Source: an uncultured Bacteroides sp. (GTDB lineage Bacteria; Bacteroidota; Bacteroidia; Bacteroidales; Bacteroidaceae). From it: a stretch of 45,560 nucleotides of DNA. This document shows positions 1 to 8,203 of this stretch, piece after piece (position 1 is the stretch's first letter; the number at the start of each line of letters is the position of its first letter). A model generated the notes under the pieces. The model was not told where the DNA came from and did no database searches. It saw only the letters and a list, made by a program, of their open reading frames with translations. A program made the translations under genes and the position numbers. The DNA is taken from positions 1 to 45,560 of the forward strand of contig CASDXF010000027.1 of NCBI GenBank assembly GCA_949285075.1, read 5' to 3'.

Positions 1-326
1 ATGAACAGGGCCACTCCCAAGCTCGCTCCAGAACTTATGCCAAGCAGATACGGGTCGGCCAACGGGTTCTGGAATACGGTCTGCATCTGTAGTCCGCTGA
101 CGGAAAGGGCCACGCCTATCAGCGTCGCCACCATGACCCGGGTGAAGCGGATATGCAGCAGAATATTACGGGTCGTCTCGTCATGTTCTCCTCCGGTGAG
201 CGTGGCCCACGCCTTAGCGAGCGGAATGTACGTGTCTCCCGTAGCCATGTCTATGCACAACAGCAGGAGTATGGCGATTCCCAAAGCGAGCAAAAGGAGG
301 GTGTTGCGTCGGCGTAATTGTTTCAT
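1..326 (-). CDS. FecCD-family ABC transporter permease (N-terminal part)
   Basis: Inner-membrane permease of an iron-siderophore/haem/cobalamin ABC importer. Only the first 108 residues lie in the window; the gene runs off the left edge. The protein starts MKQLRRRNTLLLLALG, has one membrane helix at about residues 8-25, then the family block RFTRVMVATLIGVALSVSG followed by QMQTVFQNPLADPYLLG and the glycine/serine stretch ISSGASLGVALF, which are hallmarks of FecCD/BtuC permeases. The ATG overlaps the stop of the upstream binding-protein gene by four bases (ATGA), so the two are translationally coupled. The substrate cannot be told from this fragment: iron chelates and corrinoids are both possible, and a corrinoid would suit the B12-dependent mutase encoded at 8204-12277. 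Confidence 0.92.
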   Translation of the reverse strand, partial: MKQLRRRNTLLLLALGIAILLLLCIDMATGDTYIPLAKAWATLTGGEHDETTRNILLHIRFTRVMVATLIGVALSVSGLQMQTVFQNPLADPYLLGISSGASLGVALF

Positions 327-1456
327 TCCAGATGCTTATAGTAATATAGTGAGTCGGAGAGGAGTTGAGGGTGGAACACGCGTATCAGGTCGCGCAGGAC
401 GATGTCGGGATGCACCACGGAAGACTCCCAGAAGTCATTGCCCCCGACCGGGGTTGTTCGCCGATTGTTGTTGTACACCGTCTTGTTGCGTACGGCTTTT
501 GCGTCGGCGAATTTCGGGTTCATCGCCTTCAGCTTGTTCAGCGTAGAGGCCGAGCCGACGTTTATCCAGTAGTCCGCCCGCTGTATCAACGCGTAGGCGG
601 TCTCCAGTCCGATGGGGGTGGAGCTGTTCGACTCGTTGGTTTTATAGATGTAGTCGGCTCCGGCATCGGCCACCAGTCGCGCCATGTAGCTACGAGTGGA
701 GGGCATTACCCAACTGTCGTTCCACGGCGTGTTGAGCATCACCGTGGGCCTTTGGGAGACGGAATCGGTCAGGGCTTTCAGGGCGTTATACCGTTCGGGA
801 ATCTTCCGGAAGGCTTCTATCCCTTTCTCCCGGCAGTCGGTTATTTCGGCCAAGACGACCATCCATTCCGCTTTGCCGAGCGGGGATTCCTCTATATACT
901 CCCCCATATACAGATAAGGGATATCCAGTTCCTTCAGCTTATCGGTTACGGCGGTTTGCGCATCGCCTATGCCGTATAGCAATACGACATCCGGTTTCAG
1001 CGAGACTAGCGACTCGTAGTTTATTTCGGGCCCTATGTCGAGTATCGAGTCCTTGCGGGCGAGGATGCGAGGGTTCGACAGATAGTCCATGCCTGAGACT
1101 CCGGCGACACGTTCCACCTCGCCGAACGCGTCGAGCATGGCGGTATAGGATGACGACATGCATACGATGCGCCTCGCGCCCGCCTTGATTACCGGACCGT
1201 TAAATCCTTCGGGGGCTTGTTCGCCGTTCCGGGAAATGAAATAAGATTGGGTCACGTTCTTTGCTCCCTGCCACGGATTGGAGATAACGATTAGCGTACT
1301 TTGTGCCTCCGCCGTGCCCTTAATCTTGAAGCCGTAAGCGTATTGGGGGGTGTATATATCTTGATTGAACAGCGCTAAGGAGGGATTGTGCCTTGTCTGG
1401 CAGCCCGCTAATATCCATAAGAGTGGCAGTGTAAGCGTGAAAAAAGGGACTCTCAT
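323..1456 (-). CDS. ABC transporter substrate-binding lipoprotein (iron/cobalamin type)
   Basis: Periplasmic substrate-binding protein of the FecB/BtuF class (Peripla_BP_2 fold), 377 residues, partner of the permease that follows it with a 4-base ATGA overlap. The start at 1456 gives a clean lipoprotein signal, MRVPFFTLTLPLLWILAGC, with the lipobox Cys at residue 19; an upstream in-frame start at 1537 would bury it. The first lobe begins around RRIVCMSSSYTAMLDAFGEV and continues with PDVVLLYGIGDAQTAV, the usual arrangement in this family. The C-terminal half contains WINVGSASTLNKLKAMNP and a tail typical of Bacteroidales members. The specific ligand is not readable from sequence; iron chelate or vitamin B12 are the likely choices. 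Confidence 0.9.
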   Translation of the reverse strand: MRVPFFTLTLPLLWILAGCQTRHNPSLALFNQDIYTPQYAYGFKIKGTAEAQSTLIVISNPWQGAKNVTQSYFISRNGEQAPEGFNGPVIKAGARRIVCMSSSYTAMLDAFGEVERVAGVSGMDYLSNPRILARKDSILDIGPEINYESLVSLKPDVVLLYGIGDAQTAVTDKLKELDIPYLYMGEYIEESPLGKAEWMVVLAEITDCREKGIEAFRKIPERYNALKALTDSVSQRPTVMLNTPWNDSWVMPSTRSYMARLVADAGADYIYKTNESNSSTPIGLETAYALIQRADYWINVGSASTLNKLKAMNPKFADAKAVRNKTVYNNNRRTTPVGGNDFWESSVVHPDIVLRDLIRVFHPQLLSDSLYYYKHLE

Positions 1457-1553
1457 TCTGATTTTTCTGATTCGTGTCTGATTGCTTATCAGGCGAAGTT
1501 TATTTTCTGGCGACAAAAATAGTAAAAAAAGCGGCACGTTTGAAATTTTGTCC

Positions 1554-1561
1554 TACCTTTG
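1554..1561 (+). promoter_or_regulatory. Candidate -7 promoter element upstream of the outer-membrane protein
   Basis: TAccTTTG matches the Bacteroidota -7 consensus TAnnTTTG. I see no good -33 TTTG at 19-21 bp. If used, the transcript has a leader of about 250 nt before the start at 1818, and the leader would contain the 22-bp repeats described separately. Confidence 0.4.
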
Positions 1562-1685
1562 CGAAAGTACGGCAACGAAGTGATTTAAACCTGTTTTTGC
1601 CAACTCGAATGAGAACGTGCCGTGGGGTAAGGTCGCATGGAGGATTTCCCGAAAGTAAAAAAACGTAATAAGGAGATAAATCCAA

Positions 1686-1761
1686 GTACAAGAGTCGCTC
1701 AACTGTTGTACAAGAATTGAGCGATTGATGTACAAGAGTGCGGGATTTCTTCTATAAGAAA
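1686..1761 (+). promoter_or_regulatory. Four direct repeats at exactly 22-bp period (candidate operator)
   Basis: GTACAAGAGT occurs at 1686, GTACAAGAAT at 1708, GTACAAGAGT at 1730, and a weaker CTATAAGAAA at 1752, each starting exactly 22 bp after the last, so all lie on one face of the helix. The middle copy sits in the loop of a perfect 8-bp inverted repeat (TCGCTCAA at 1695-1702, TTGAGCGA at 1717-1724). The spacing is what direct-repeat binding proteins such as LytTR regulators use; the regulator is not identified. Confidence 0.55.
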
Positions 1762-1817
1762 AATGCGCCTCCGCCAGATGACAGGTTTAAGTGACTTCAA
1801 TAAAAGCCCAATAGTAA

Positions 1818-4670
1818 ATGAAGAGGTTATCATACAGTGAAATAAGGTGTCGGGAAAATCAAGACGGGGATGAAGGGCTGCTACGACAGAGAGAAGAGCG
1901 TCTTGTCTCTCTTGTCCGTCGGTTGTTTGGTATTGTTTTTCTGCTCTTTTTTTTCGTCGGCGTGTCTTCCGCCCAAAAAACTTGCACGGTTAAGGGGAAG
2001 ATACAGTCGAAAGAATCGGAGGCCGTACAGCCGTTACCTTCGGCGAGCGTCGCAGTTCTTTTAGACAAAGACTCTTCCATTGTGAAAGGCACGGTCAGCG
2101 ATAAGGAGGGAAACTTTATCCTTCGCTTTCAGCCTCAATCCGGTAAAAAGTATTCGTTGAAGGCTTCTTTCATGGGGATGCGTTCGTTGTATCGTGCGCT
2201 GCCCGATTCCGCCGCTACCGTGAACGTAGGAGCGTTGGTGCTAGAGGATAACGACATACAGATAGGGGAAGTGGTGGTAACGGCCGAGCAAAAAGACGTT
2301 GTGGTGAAGGGCGATACGGCGATTATCAATGCGGGGGCTTATAAGCTGCCTGAAGGAGCCTATCTGGAAGCCTTGATTAAGCGAGTTCCCGGCTTGATAT
2401 ATGATAAGAAAGAGGGGAAGCTGATGTACGAGGGGCAGGAAATCAGCGAGATTAATATTAATGGCGAAGAGTTCTTTGGCAACGATAAGAAAATGGCGCT
2501 TGAGAACCTTCCGGCAAAGTTGGTAGGCAAGTTGAAAGTGTACGACAAGCGGTCGGAAAAGGAGAAGTTTACCGGAGTAGATGATGGAGAGAAACGCTAT
2601 GTGCTCGACCTTGAGACAAAGAAGGAATTGAACAAGACATGGCTGACTAATGTGGAGGTGGGATACGGCAATAAAAAGAAAAAGGATTTTGGAGCGCAGG
2701 CGAATTACTTTAATAAGAATGGCGATAATTTCTCGTTAATTCTACGTTCTACGAATCGATATCAGAATAGTTCGTACAGGGATAATATTGATAATATGGC
2801 CGGACTGAATGCAGCAAGGAAATTCAGCGATGACTTTAAACTTTCGGGTAGCGTGAATTATAATATGCACCGGAACGGAAATCTGAACTCGTTTTATCAA
2901 GAGCAGTATTTGCCCACGGGAAATCAGTATAACTCGTCAGTCGGAGACAATTCCTCAAAGAATCGCAATTTTTCCGCCAATTTTTCCGGAGAAGGTAATA
3001 TAGACAAGCAAACTCGTTTTCAGTTTCATGGAACGGTAGGGGTCTCTCCCAACGAGGGAGAGAACAGCGGGCGGAACGCGACCTTCGACGCTCCGCCGGG
3101 AATAGACCAAGCGGACTTGTTCAACCGTTTTGAAGAGATTCCGAGAGAGATACTTGTGAACCGTAGTGATAACCGTTCGCTCTCGGAGGGAAAGAACAAC
3201 AATTACCAGTGGTCGGCCAATGTGATGAGGAAGTTGGATAAAGAAGGCAAGAGTACCGTAAGCCTTGACTTCAGTAATTCTACCTCGAAAGGCGAACAAG
3301 ACAATTATTCCTTGACGAATACCGTTTATTATCGGCTGGAAAATTTGCACGGGGAAGATTCCGTGCTTTATCGTAATCAGTATATGGATTCGCCTATGCG
3401 CACGACGGATTGGCGTATAGGCGCTTCGTTTACACAAGCGATAAGCAAGCGGTTTCGTTTGCAAGCGTCGTACAATTGGAATATTCGCGACGAACAGAAT
3501 GACCGTGATACTTATGAGCTTTCCGGGCTGACCACAGAGGATACTTTTGGACGATTGCCAGAGAACTACAGGGAGGGCTATGTGGATAGTTTGAGCAACA
3601 GGAGTTGGAGTCACACTTCCGGTCAGGATATTCGCTTGGGCTTAAGTTATCAGGATACGATATGGCGAGTGAACGTCATGCTTTCCGTTTCTCCGCAAAA
3701 GCGTTCCATTGACCAGAAAGTAGGGAGACAGCAGGCGGATACGACGTTGAACACGCTTGACTTCCGTCCGGTGGCGTGGGTCGCTTGGAACAAAGGAAAG
3801 CGGGAAGTCAATCTGAATTATAACGGATCCACTCGCCAACCTTCTTTGTCGAGCCTGATGCCTTTGACCGATAACAGCAATCCGCTTTATATTACTCATG
3901 GGAACCCGGACTTGAAGCGGACCTTTAGTCATAGTATGCGATTGAGTTACAGGGATTCGGATATTGGCTTGTCCGGTGACTTGAACGGGCAGATAGCGCA
4001 GAATAGCGTGACGCAGGTAGTGAATTACGATTTGCAGACAGGAGGGCGCGAAGTGTATCCCATCAATATAAACGGTAATTGGTCCGTCAATGGGGGAGCT
4101 TACTGGTGGAAACATATCGGAAAGCAATTTCGCCTGAACTTGAATGTGAGGGGGAATTATAATAATCGGGTCAGTATGGTCAATGAAGGAGAGAGGATGG
4201 AAGCGGAGAAAAGTACGACCCGTGATACCGGAGTGGAATGTGAAACCCGGATTTCGTATGTACCTTCATGGGGAGGCGTTGATTTTACCGCTAATTGGCG
4301 GTATCAGCAAGGTATCAATTCGCTGAATGAGCAAAACGATGTTCGAAACCGCACTTATGACTTCGGTCTGGAAGGCTATGTCGACTTCCCGTTCGGCCTG
4401 CAACTGCGTACAGACGCGAGGTACACGCTGCGCAGCGGAACGAACGTGCAAGAAGAGGAGCGGGATGAGGTGCTGTGGAACGCGGGAGCGACGTGGCGCT
4501 TCTTGAAAGAGAAGCAGGCGGAACTCTCCGTGTATTGGTCGGATATTCTCAGTGACGAGCAAGGAATCGCTCGCTTATCTACTTCCGACGGCTTTTACGA
4601 GATACGCAGTCAGCAGATGAGGGGTTACTTTTTGTTCTCATTTAAATATAACTTCCGTTTGATGATGTAA
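1818..4670 (+). CDS. TonB-dependent-receptor-like outer-membrane beta-barrel protein
   Basis: Large outer-membrane protein of the Bacteroidota type with an N-terminal carboxypeptidase-regulatory-like domain (about residues 56-155, from CTVKGKIQSKESEA to IQIGEVVVTAEQ), a plug-like region (about 155-250, with YLEALIKRVPGLIYD and INGEEFFGNDKKMALENLP) and a long beta-barrel ending in FSFKYNFRLMM. Length 950 aa. The hydrophobic signal core is RRLFGIVFLLFFFVGVSSAQ with a plausible cleavage at SSA-Q. The start is uncertain: from 1818 the n-region is unusually long (about 36 residues) and partly acidic. An ATG at 1870 in the next frame opens a more normal signal peptide (MKGCYDREKSVLSLLSVGCL) that would join the mature frame if the 8-T run at 1947-1954 had nine Ts. 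No SusD partner is adjacent, so substrate import is not implied; many members of this family have no known ligand. Confidence 0.85.
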   Translation: MKRLSYSEIRCRENQDGDEGLLRQREERLVSLVRRLFGIVFLLFFFVGVSSAQKTCTVKGKIQSKESEAVQPLPSASVAVLLDKDSSIVKGTVSDKEGNFILRFQPQSGKKYSLKASFMGMRSLYRALPDSAATVNVGALVLEDNDIQIGEVVVTAEQKDVVVKGDTAIINAGAYKLPEGAYLEALIKRVPGLIYDKKEGKLMYEGQEISEININGEEFFGNDKKMALENLPAKLVGKLKVYDKRSEKEKFTGVDDGEKRYVLDLETKKELNKTWLTNVEVGYGNKKKKDFGAQANYFNKNGDNFSLILRSTNRYQNSSYRDNIDNMAGLNAARKFSDDFKLSGSVNYNMHRNGNLNSFYQEQYLPTGNQYNSSVGDNSSKNRNFSANFSGEGNIDKQTRFQFHGTVGVSPNEGENSGRNATFDAPPGIDQADLFNRFEEIPREILVNRSDNRSLSEGKNNNYQWSANVMRKLDKEGKSTVSLDFSNSTSKGEQDNYSLTNTVYYRLENLHGEDSVLYRNQYMDSPMRTTDWRIGASFTQAISKRFRLQASYNWNIRDEQNDRDTYELSGLTTEDTFGRLPENYREGYVDSLSNRSWSHTSGQDIRLGLSYQDTIWRVNVMLSVSPQKRSIDQKVGRQQADTTLNTLDFRPVAWVAWNKGKREVNLNYNGSTRQPSLSSLMPLTDNSNPLYITHGNPDLKRTFSHSMRLSYRDSDIGLSGDLNGQIAQNSVTQVVNYDLQTGGREVYPININGNWSVNGGAYWWKHIGKQFRLNLNVRGNYNNRVSMVNEGERMEAEKSTTRDTGVECETRISYVPSWGGVDFTANWRYQQGINSLNEQNDVRNRTYDFGLEGYVDFPFGLQLRTDARYTLRSGTNVQEEERDEVLWNAGATWRFLKEKQAELSVYWSDILSDEQGIARLSTSDGFYEIRSQQMRGYFLFSFKYNFRLMM

Positions 4671-4687
4671 TTGTAGGAAATAATTCG

Positions 4688-4695
4688 TATGTTTG
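4688..4695 (+). promoter_or_regulatory. Candidate -7 promoter element of the cytidylate-kinase-like gene
   Basis: TATGTTTG fits TAnnTTTG and lies 37 bp before the start at 4732, right after the preceding stop codon. No well-spaced -33 TTTG is seen. Confidence 0.4.
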
Positions 4696-4731
4696 TCTCA
4701 TTAGCATAAAAAACTATTAAATCATTATATT

Positions 4732-5370
4732 ATGTATAGTCATTACGTCATTAATATTGGCCGGCAATTAGGTAGCGGTGGAAGAGAGATAGGAGAGAAG
4801 TTAGCGAAACGCATGGGCATAGACTTCTATGATAAGGAGCTGATAAACCTTGCGTCGGAGGAGAGCGGCTTGTGTCGTGAGTTTTTCGAGCGGGCGGACG
4901 AGAAAGCGTCTCAGGGAATTATCGGGGGGCTGTTCGGTATGCGTTTCCCGTTCATCAGCGACGGGGCTATCCCCATGTCGAATTGCCTGAGCAACGATTC
5001 CCTGTTTAAGGTGCAGAGCGACGTGATTCGCCGTCTGGCGGCGGAGAAGTCATGTGTCTTTGTCGGCCGTTGCGCCGACTACATCCTGCGGGACCATCCC
5101 CGTTGCGCCAACGTGTTTATCTCGGCTTCAAAGGAAGACCGTATCGCCCGTCTGCGCAAAATACACCACATTGACGAGGAAGCGGCGGAGGAAATGATAG
5201 AGAAAGCTGACAAGAAGCGCTCGGAATACTATAACTATTACAGCTTTAAGACTTGGGGGGCCGCCGCCACTTATCATCTTTGTATAGACTCTTCGTCTTT
5301 GGGTATTGACGGAACGGTGCAGTTCGTGGAGGAGTTTGTCATGAAGAAACTGAATCTCCAAGCCCGCTAG
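4732..5370 (+). CDS. Cytidylate kinase-like family protein
   Basis: A 212-residue P-loop kinase-like protein of the cytidylate-kinase-2 type, distinct from the canonical Cmk encoded at 41904-42632. It opens with YVINIGRQLGSGGREIGEKL, in which GRQLGSGGREIG is the family's glycine-rich nucleotide loop, then FYDKELINLASEESG. The block SCVFVGRCADYILRDHP is the second conserved family signature, followed by an Arg/Lys-rich lid (KEDRIARLRKIHHIDEE) and a YYNYYSFKTWG segment. Family members are common in Bacteroidales and Clostridia, often beside transport or redox genes, and their substrate is generally not established. It ends in the strong hairpin terminator at 5430-5468. Confidence 0.85.
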   Translation: MYSHYVINIGRQLGSGGREIGEKLAKRMGIDFYDKELINLASEESGLCREFFERADEKASQGIIGGLFGMRFPFISDGAIPMSNCLSNDSLFKVQSDVIRRLAAEKSCVFVGRCADYILRDHPRCANVFISASKEDRIARLRKIHHIDEEAAEEMIEKADKKRSEYYNYYSFKTWGAAATYHLCIDSSSLGIDGTVQFVEEFVMKKLNLQAR

Positions 5371-5429
5371 CTTACGGTGGCGGCTTGCGCTGTTGGGCCG
5401 AACGCCTTTGGGAGCTCCCGAATGATACG

Positions 5430-5476
5430 AAAATGGCTTATGAAGTTTGCCGCTTCATAAGCCATTTTCTTTTATA
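5430..5476. terminator. Bidirectional Rho-independent terminator
   Basis: A perfect 16-bp stem, AAAATGGCTTATGAAG (5430-5445) with CTTCATAAGCCATTTT (5453-5468), loop of 7, with T-rich sequence on the + side and A-rich on the other. It separates the convergent genes ending at 5370 (+) and 5513 (-). Confidence 0.9.
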
Positions 5477-5512
5477 GAGTCCTTGAAAGTAACCTCTTGG
5501 AGTGATTCTGCT

Positions 5513-7177
5513 TTACATCATCGTCAGCAGAATCATTTGTCCCGCAAGTATGCGGAGGAACATCGACAGCGGGTAGACCGTGGAGTACCCTACGGCCGGA
5601 GCGTCAAGGTTCGTCACTTGGCTCGAGTACGCCAATGCGGGGGGGTCGGTGTTACTACCGGCGATAAGTCCCATCAGCGTGAAGTAGTTAATCTTGTAGT
5701 ACAGGCGGGCTATCACTCCGATGATGAGCAGCGGAATGACCGTAATCAGGAAACCGCAGCCCACGTAGAGCAGTCCGTCTCCTTCGACCACCGTCTGTAC
5801 GAAGTTCGCTCCCGCGTCAATACCTACACTGGCGAGGAAAAGCACGATTCCTATCTCGCGCAGCATCAAGTTGGCGCTCATTGTCGTGTAGGTCACCAAG
5901 CGGAGCTTGTGTCCGAAGCGTCCTATCAGAATGGCCACAACTAGCGGACCTCCCGCCAAGCCTAACTTCAGCGGCGTAGGCATACCGGGGAACGAGATGG
6001 GAAGGCTTCCCAAGAGGATTCCCAAGAAGATGCCGACAAAGATGGTAATGATATTCGGCGCGTCGAGGCGCTTCAGCTGATTACCCAATACGCCGGCTAC
6101 CCGTTGCACGGCGTCCTGTTGGCCTACCACCATTACGCGGTCACCTACCTGAAGGATAAGGTTCGGGTCGGCGAACAGGTCCATACCCGAACGGTTGACA
6201 CGCGTCACGTTAACGCCGTACATGCTGCGGAAGTGCATGGAGCCTAACGTCTTTCCGTTGATTTCAGGCTTCGTTACCAGAATACGGCGGGAAACCATAG
6301 GCAAGTCCTGCTTTTCCCAGTCAAGCTCTACTTTCTTTCCTATAAATACCGTAATGGCTGCGGCGTCTTCCTCGGAGCAGACGATGAACAGTTGGTCGCC
6401 TATGTGGAATACCGTACTTTGGTCGGGTATGCTGACATGCCCTTCGTGACGGATTCGGGAGCAGACGAACTGCCGTCCTAAGAATTCCTTGATTTCAATC
6501 AGCGTCTTTCCGTCGATGGACTCGTTGCGTACTTCGAGGCTCATCATGTGAGGCTTGTGCTGCGCGTCTCCGCTTTCCATGTTCAGCTTATCCTCCTCTT
6601 TCTTGAGGTTAATGCGGAAGATGTAGCGGATGGCGATGATAGACCCGATGATTCCCACTACGCCTAACGGGTAGGCGCAGGCGTAACCCAACGCGATTTG
6701 CGGGCCGTCATAGTTCAGCTGACTTAACGCCTCGTTGGCGGCTCCAAGTCCCGGAGTGTTTGTTACCGCTCCGTAAAGGATACCCACCATCATCGGTAGC
6801 TCTACGCGCCCGTTCCAAAGGTAGTAGAGGCCCAGAGCCACAGCGATATTTAAGACTACGATGCCCACAGCCAATAGATTGAGTGTCATGCCTCCTTTCT
6901 TAAAGGATGAGAAGAACGAAGGCCCTACTTGCAAACCGATGCAGAAGACGAACAGGATAAGTCCGAAATCGCGTACGAAGTGCAAGATTTGCGTGTCGGC
7001 GGTAAAGCCGAAATGCCCCATAAGGATGCCGGCAAACAAAACGAATGTGACTCCCAATGATACCCCGAAGATTTTAATCTTGCCGAGGTATACGCCCGCC
7101 GCCACTACAAAGGCGTAGAGGAACACGATGTGTCCCACGGAGCTTGAGTTCCACAATAAATCTTGTAACCAATTCAT
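5513..7177 (-). CDS. AspT/YidE-type putative transporter with two RCK_C domains
   Basis: Inner-membrane protein of 554 residues in the aspartate:alanine antiporter-like family (YidE/YbjL duplication). Two hydrophobic halves (about residues 10-190 and 385-554, each with five or six helices) flank two soluble TrkA-C/RCK_C-like domains at about 205-285 ([20 protein letters not shown]) and 292-370 ([18 protein letters not shown], ending GDRVMVVGQ). The duplicated membrane motif appears as [25 protein letters not shown] in the first half and [26 protein letters not shown] in the second. Members exchange dicarboxylates or amino acids; RCK_C domains usually sense ligands. The substrate here is unknown. 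It is transcribed alone, from a divergent region shared with mutA. Confidence 0.9.
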   Translation of the reverse strand: MNWLQDLLWNSSSVGHIVFLYAFVVAAGVYLGKIKIFGVSLGVTFVLFAGILMGHFGFTADTQILHFVRDFGLILFVFCIGLQVGPSFFSSFKKGGMTLNLLAVGIVVLNIAVALGLYYLWNGRVELPMMVGILYGAVTNTPGLGAANEALSQLNYDGPQIALGYACAYPLGVVGIIGSIIAIRYIFRINLKKEEDKLNMESGDAQHKPHMMSLEVRNESIDGKTLIEIKEFLGRQFVCSRIRHEGHVSIPDQSTVFHIGDQLFIVCSEEDAAAITVFIGKKVELDWEKQDLPMVSRRILVTKPEINGKTLGSMHFRSMYGVNVTRVNRSGMDLFADPNLILQVGDRVMVVGQQDAVQRVAGVLGNQLKRLDAPNIITIFVGIFLGILLGSLPISFPGMPTPLKLGLAGGPLVVAILIGRFGHKLRLVTYTTMSANLMLREIGIVLFLASVGIDAGANFVQTVVEGDGLLYVGCGFLITVIPLLIIGVIARLYYKINYFTLMGLIAGSNTDPPALAYSSQVTNLDAPAVGYSTVYPLSMFLRILAGQMILLTMM

Positions 7178-7298
7178 AATTAATTGTTTGAGTTTGTATT
7201 TTATGTTTTTTTGTCTTTCCTCTTGTTACAGCCTTCCAATCCGTTTTGGGGAAATGCGCTTGGAGGTGCGGGATTACTCCCGCATTTGAAAAGCGGGG

Positions 7299-7330
7299 CA
7301 AAATTAGTGATAACATTGCATCTTGACAAG
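7299..7330 (-). promoter_or_regulatory. Candidate promoter of the AspT-like transporter
   Basis: On the minus strand TAATTTTG (7299-7306) fits the -7 consensus, with CTTG (7327-7330) 20 bp upstream as a near-match to the -33 TTTG. It is about 120 bp before the start codon at 7177. Confidence 0.45.
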
Positions 7331-7453
7331 AAAGTCATGAGAGATTTATTACGATTTCGTCGTTTTTGTGTCACTTTCCGGAACTTCTTCCTAGCGTTTG
7401 GAATGTTTGCTTTAAAAGCGGGAAGTCGGCGTCGGAACGAAAAGGACGACTCA

Positions 7454-7992
7454 TTAAAAATAGACCATTCTGAAAAACGGAACATTCTGATGCCTGAAAT
7501 ACGCGATAATTCCGGACGAGGGATGTCTCGGGCGAAAAGAACGCGCTGTAGAGCCGTTAGCGAAATTCAGGATGTTCGCCAATTGGCCGTTTGGATGTCT
7601 TTCTGCTTCTATGCCATCTGGAGCTTTCTCTTTCTGTCATGTTTCCCTCTTTTTCAGTATAAAAAAGATATTTTTCCACTCTTCCGGATTTTTCGGCAAT
7701 TAGAGGTAAAAAAGTGTAAAAACTCTCCCTGAGACGTTGGAAAACCGTTTCCCGTTTGCGGGACAGCCCTATTTCACCCGAGCCGAAGGGCTATTTCTCG
7801 GGAGCCGTAGGGCTGCCTCTTACGCTGAATGGCCCTTCTTAGTGTCTTCCAAACGGCTTCAAGACTGCATAAATATCCGTTTTTTATGCGAAAAGCTGCA
7901 TATTTATGCGTTTTTTATGCATTTTTTGAGCTGAAAGGGTCGTCTTTGGCCGTTTTGTTTTGAGCCGGAATCTTAAAAATAGAACATTTTGG
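7454..7992 (+). repeat. Long intergenic repeat, copy A (539 bp, full length)
   Basis: Begins with two tandem copies of the end motif (AAAAATAGACCATTCTG at 7456, AAAAACGGAACATTCTG at 7473) and ends with a third (TTAAAAATAGAACATTTTG, 7973-7991). Inside are a conserved block ending CGTTAGCGAAATTCAGGATG, a G+C-rich block of CCCT/AGGG half-repeats around 7765-7815, and an ATGC/GCAT-rich block around 7866-7935. Copies lie at 21713-22251 (-), 30787-31326 and 42701-43230, with partial copies at 12900-13150 and 26587-26985. It holds no convincing gene and lies between divergent genes. Confidence 0.8.
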
Positions 7993-8096
7993 GCGTTTTC
8001 GGAACGCTGTCGTGAACAGTGTTTAAGATGGCTTATGAAATGCAAAAATTGAGCGTGCCGTGAAGTGGAATGTCGGAAATCTATCCGTCAAATCTC

Positions 8097-8125
8097 TTTG
8101 ACTTTAAAATAAATATCTATATTTG
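8097..8125 (+). promoter_or_regulatory. Candidate mutA promoter
   Basis: TATATTTG at 8118-8125 matches the Bacteroidota -7 box, with TTTG at 8097-8100 (17-bp spacer, slightly short) as -33. The start codon of mutA is at 8204. Confidence 0.6.
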
Positions 8126-8203
8126 CAACACTAAATTAAAGAATGTCTGTACGAAAACAGATAAAGTTCGTAAACAATTAATCTGGTTTAAAATCTACAA
8201 GCT

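Noticed and set aside
7184-7732. Plus-strand open frame of 182 codons between the transporter and mutA
   Set aside because: It runs through the intergenic repeat, the frame is not kept in other copies, and its start overlaps the promoter region of the minus-strand gene.
7454-7992. The intergenic repeat as an insertion sequence or standard MITE
   Set aside because: No transposase, no terminal inverted repeats and no evident target-site duplication; the end motifs are in direct orientation.
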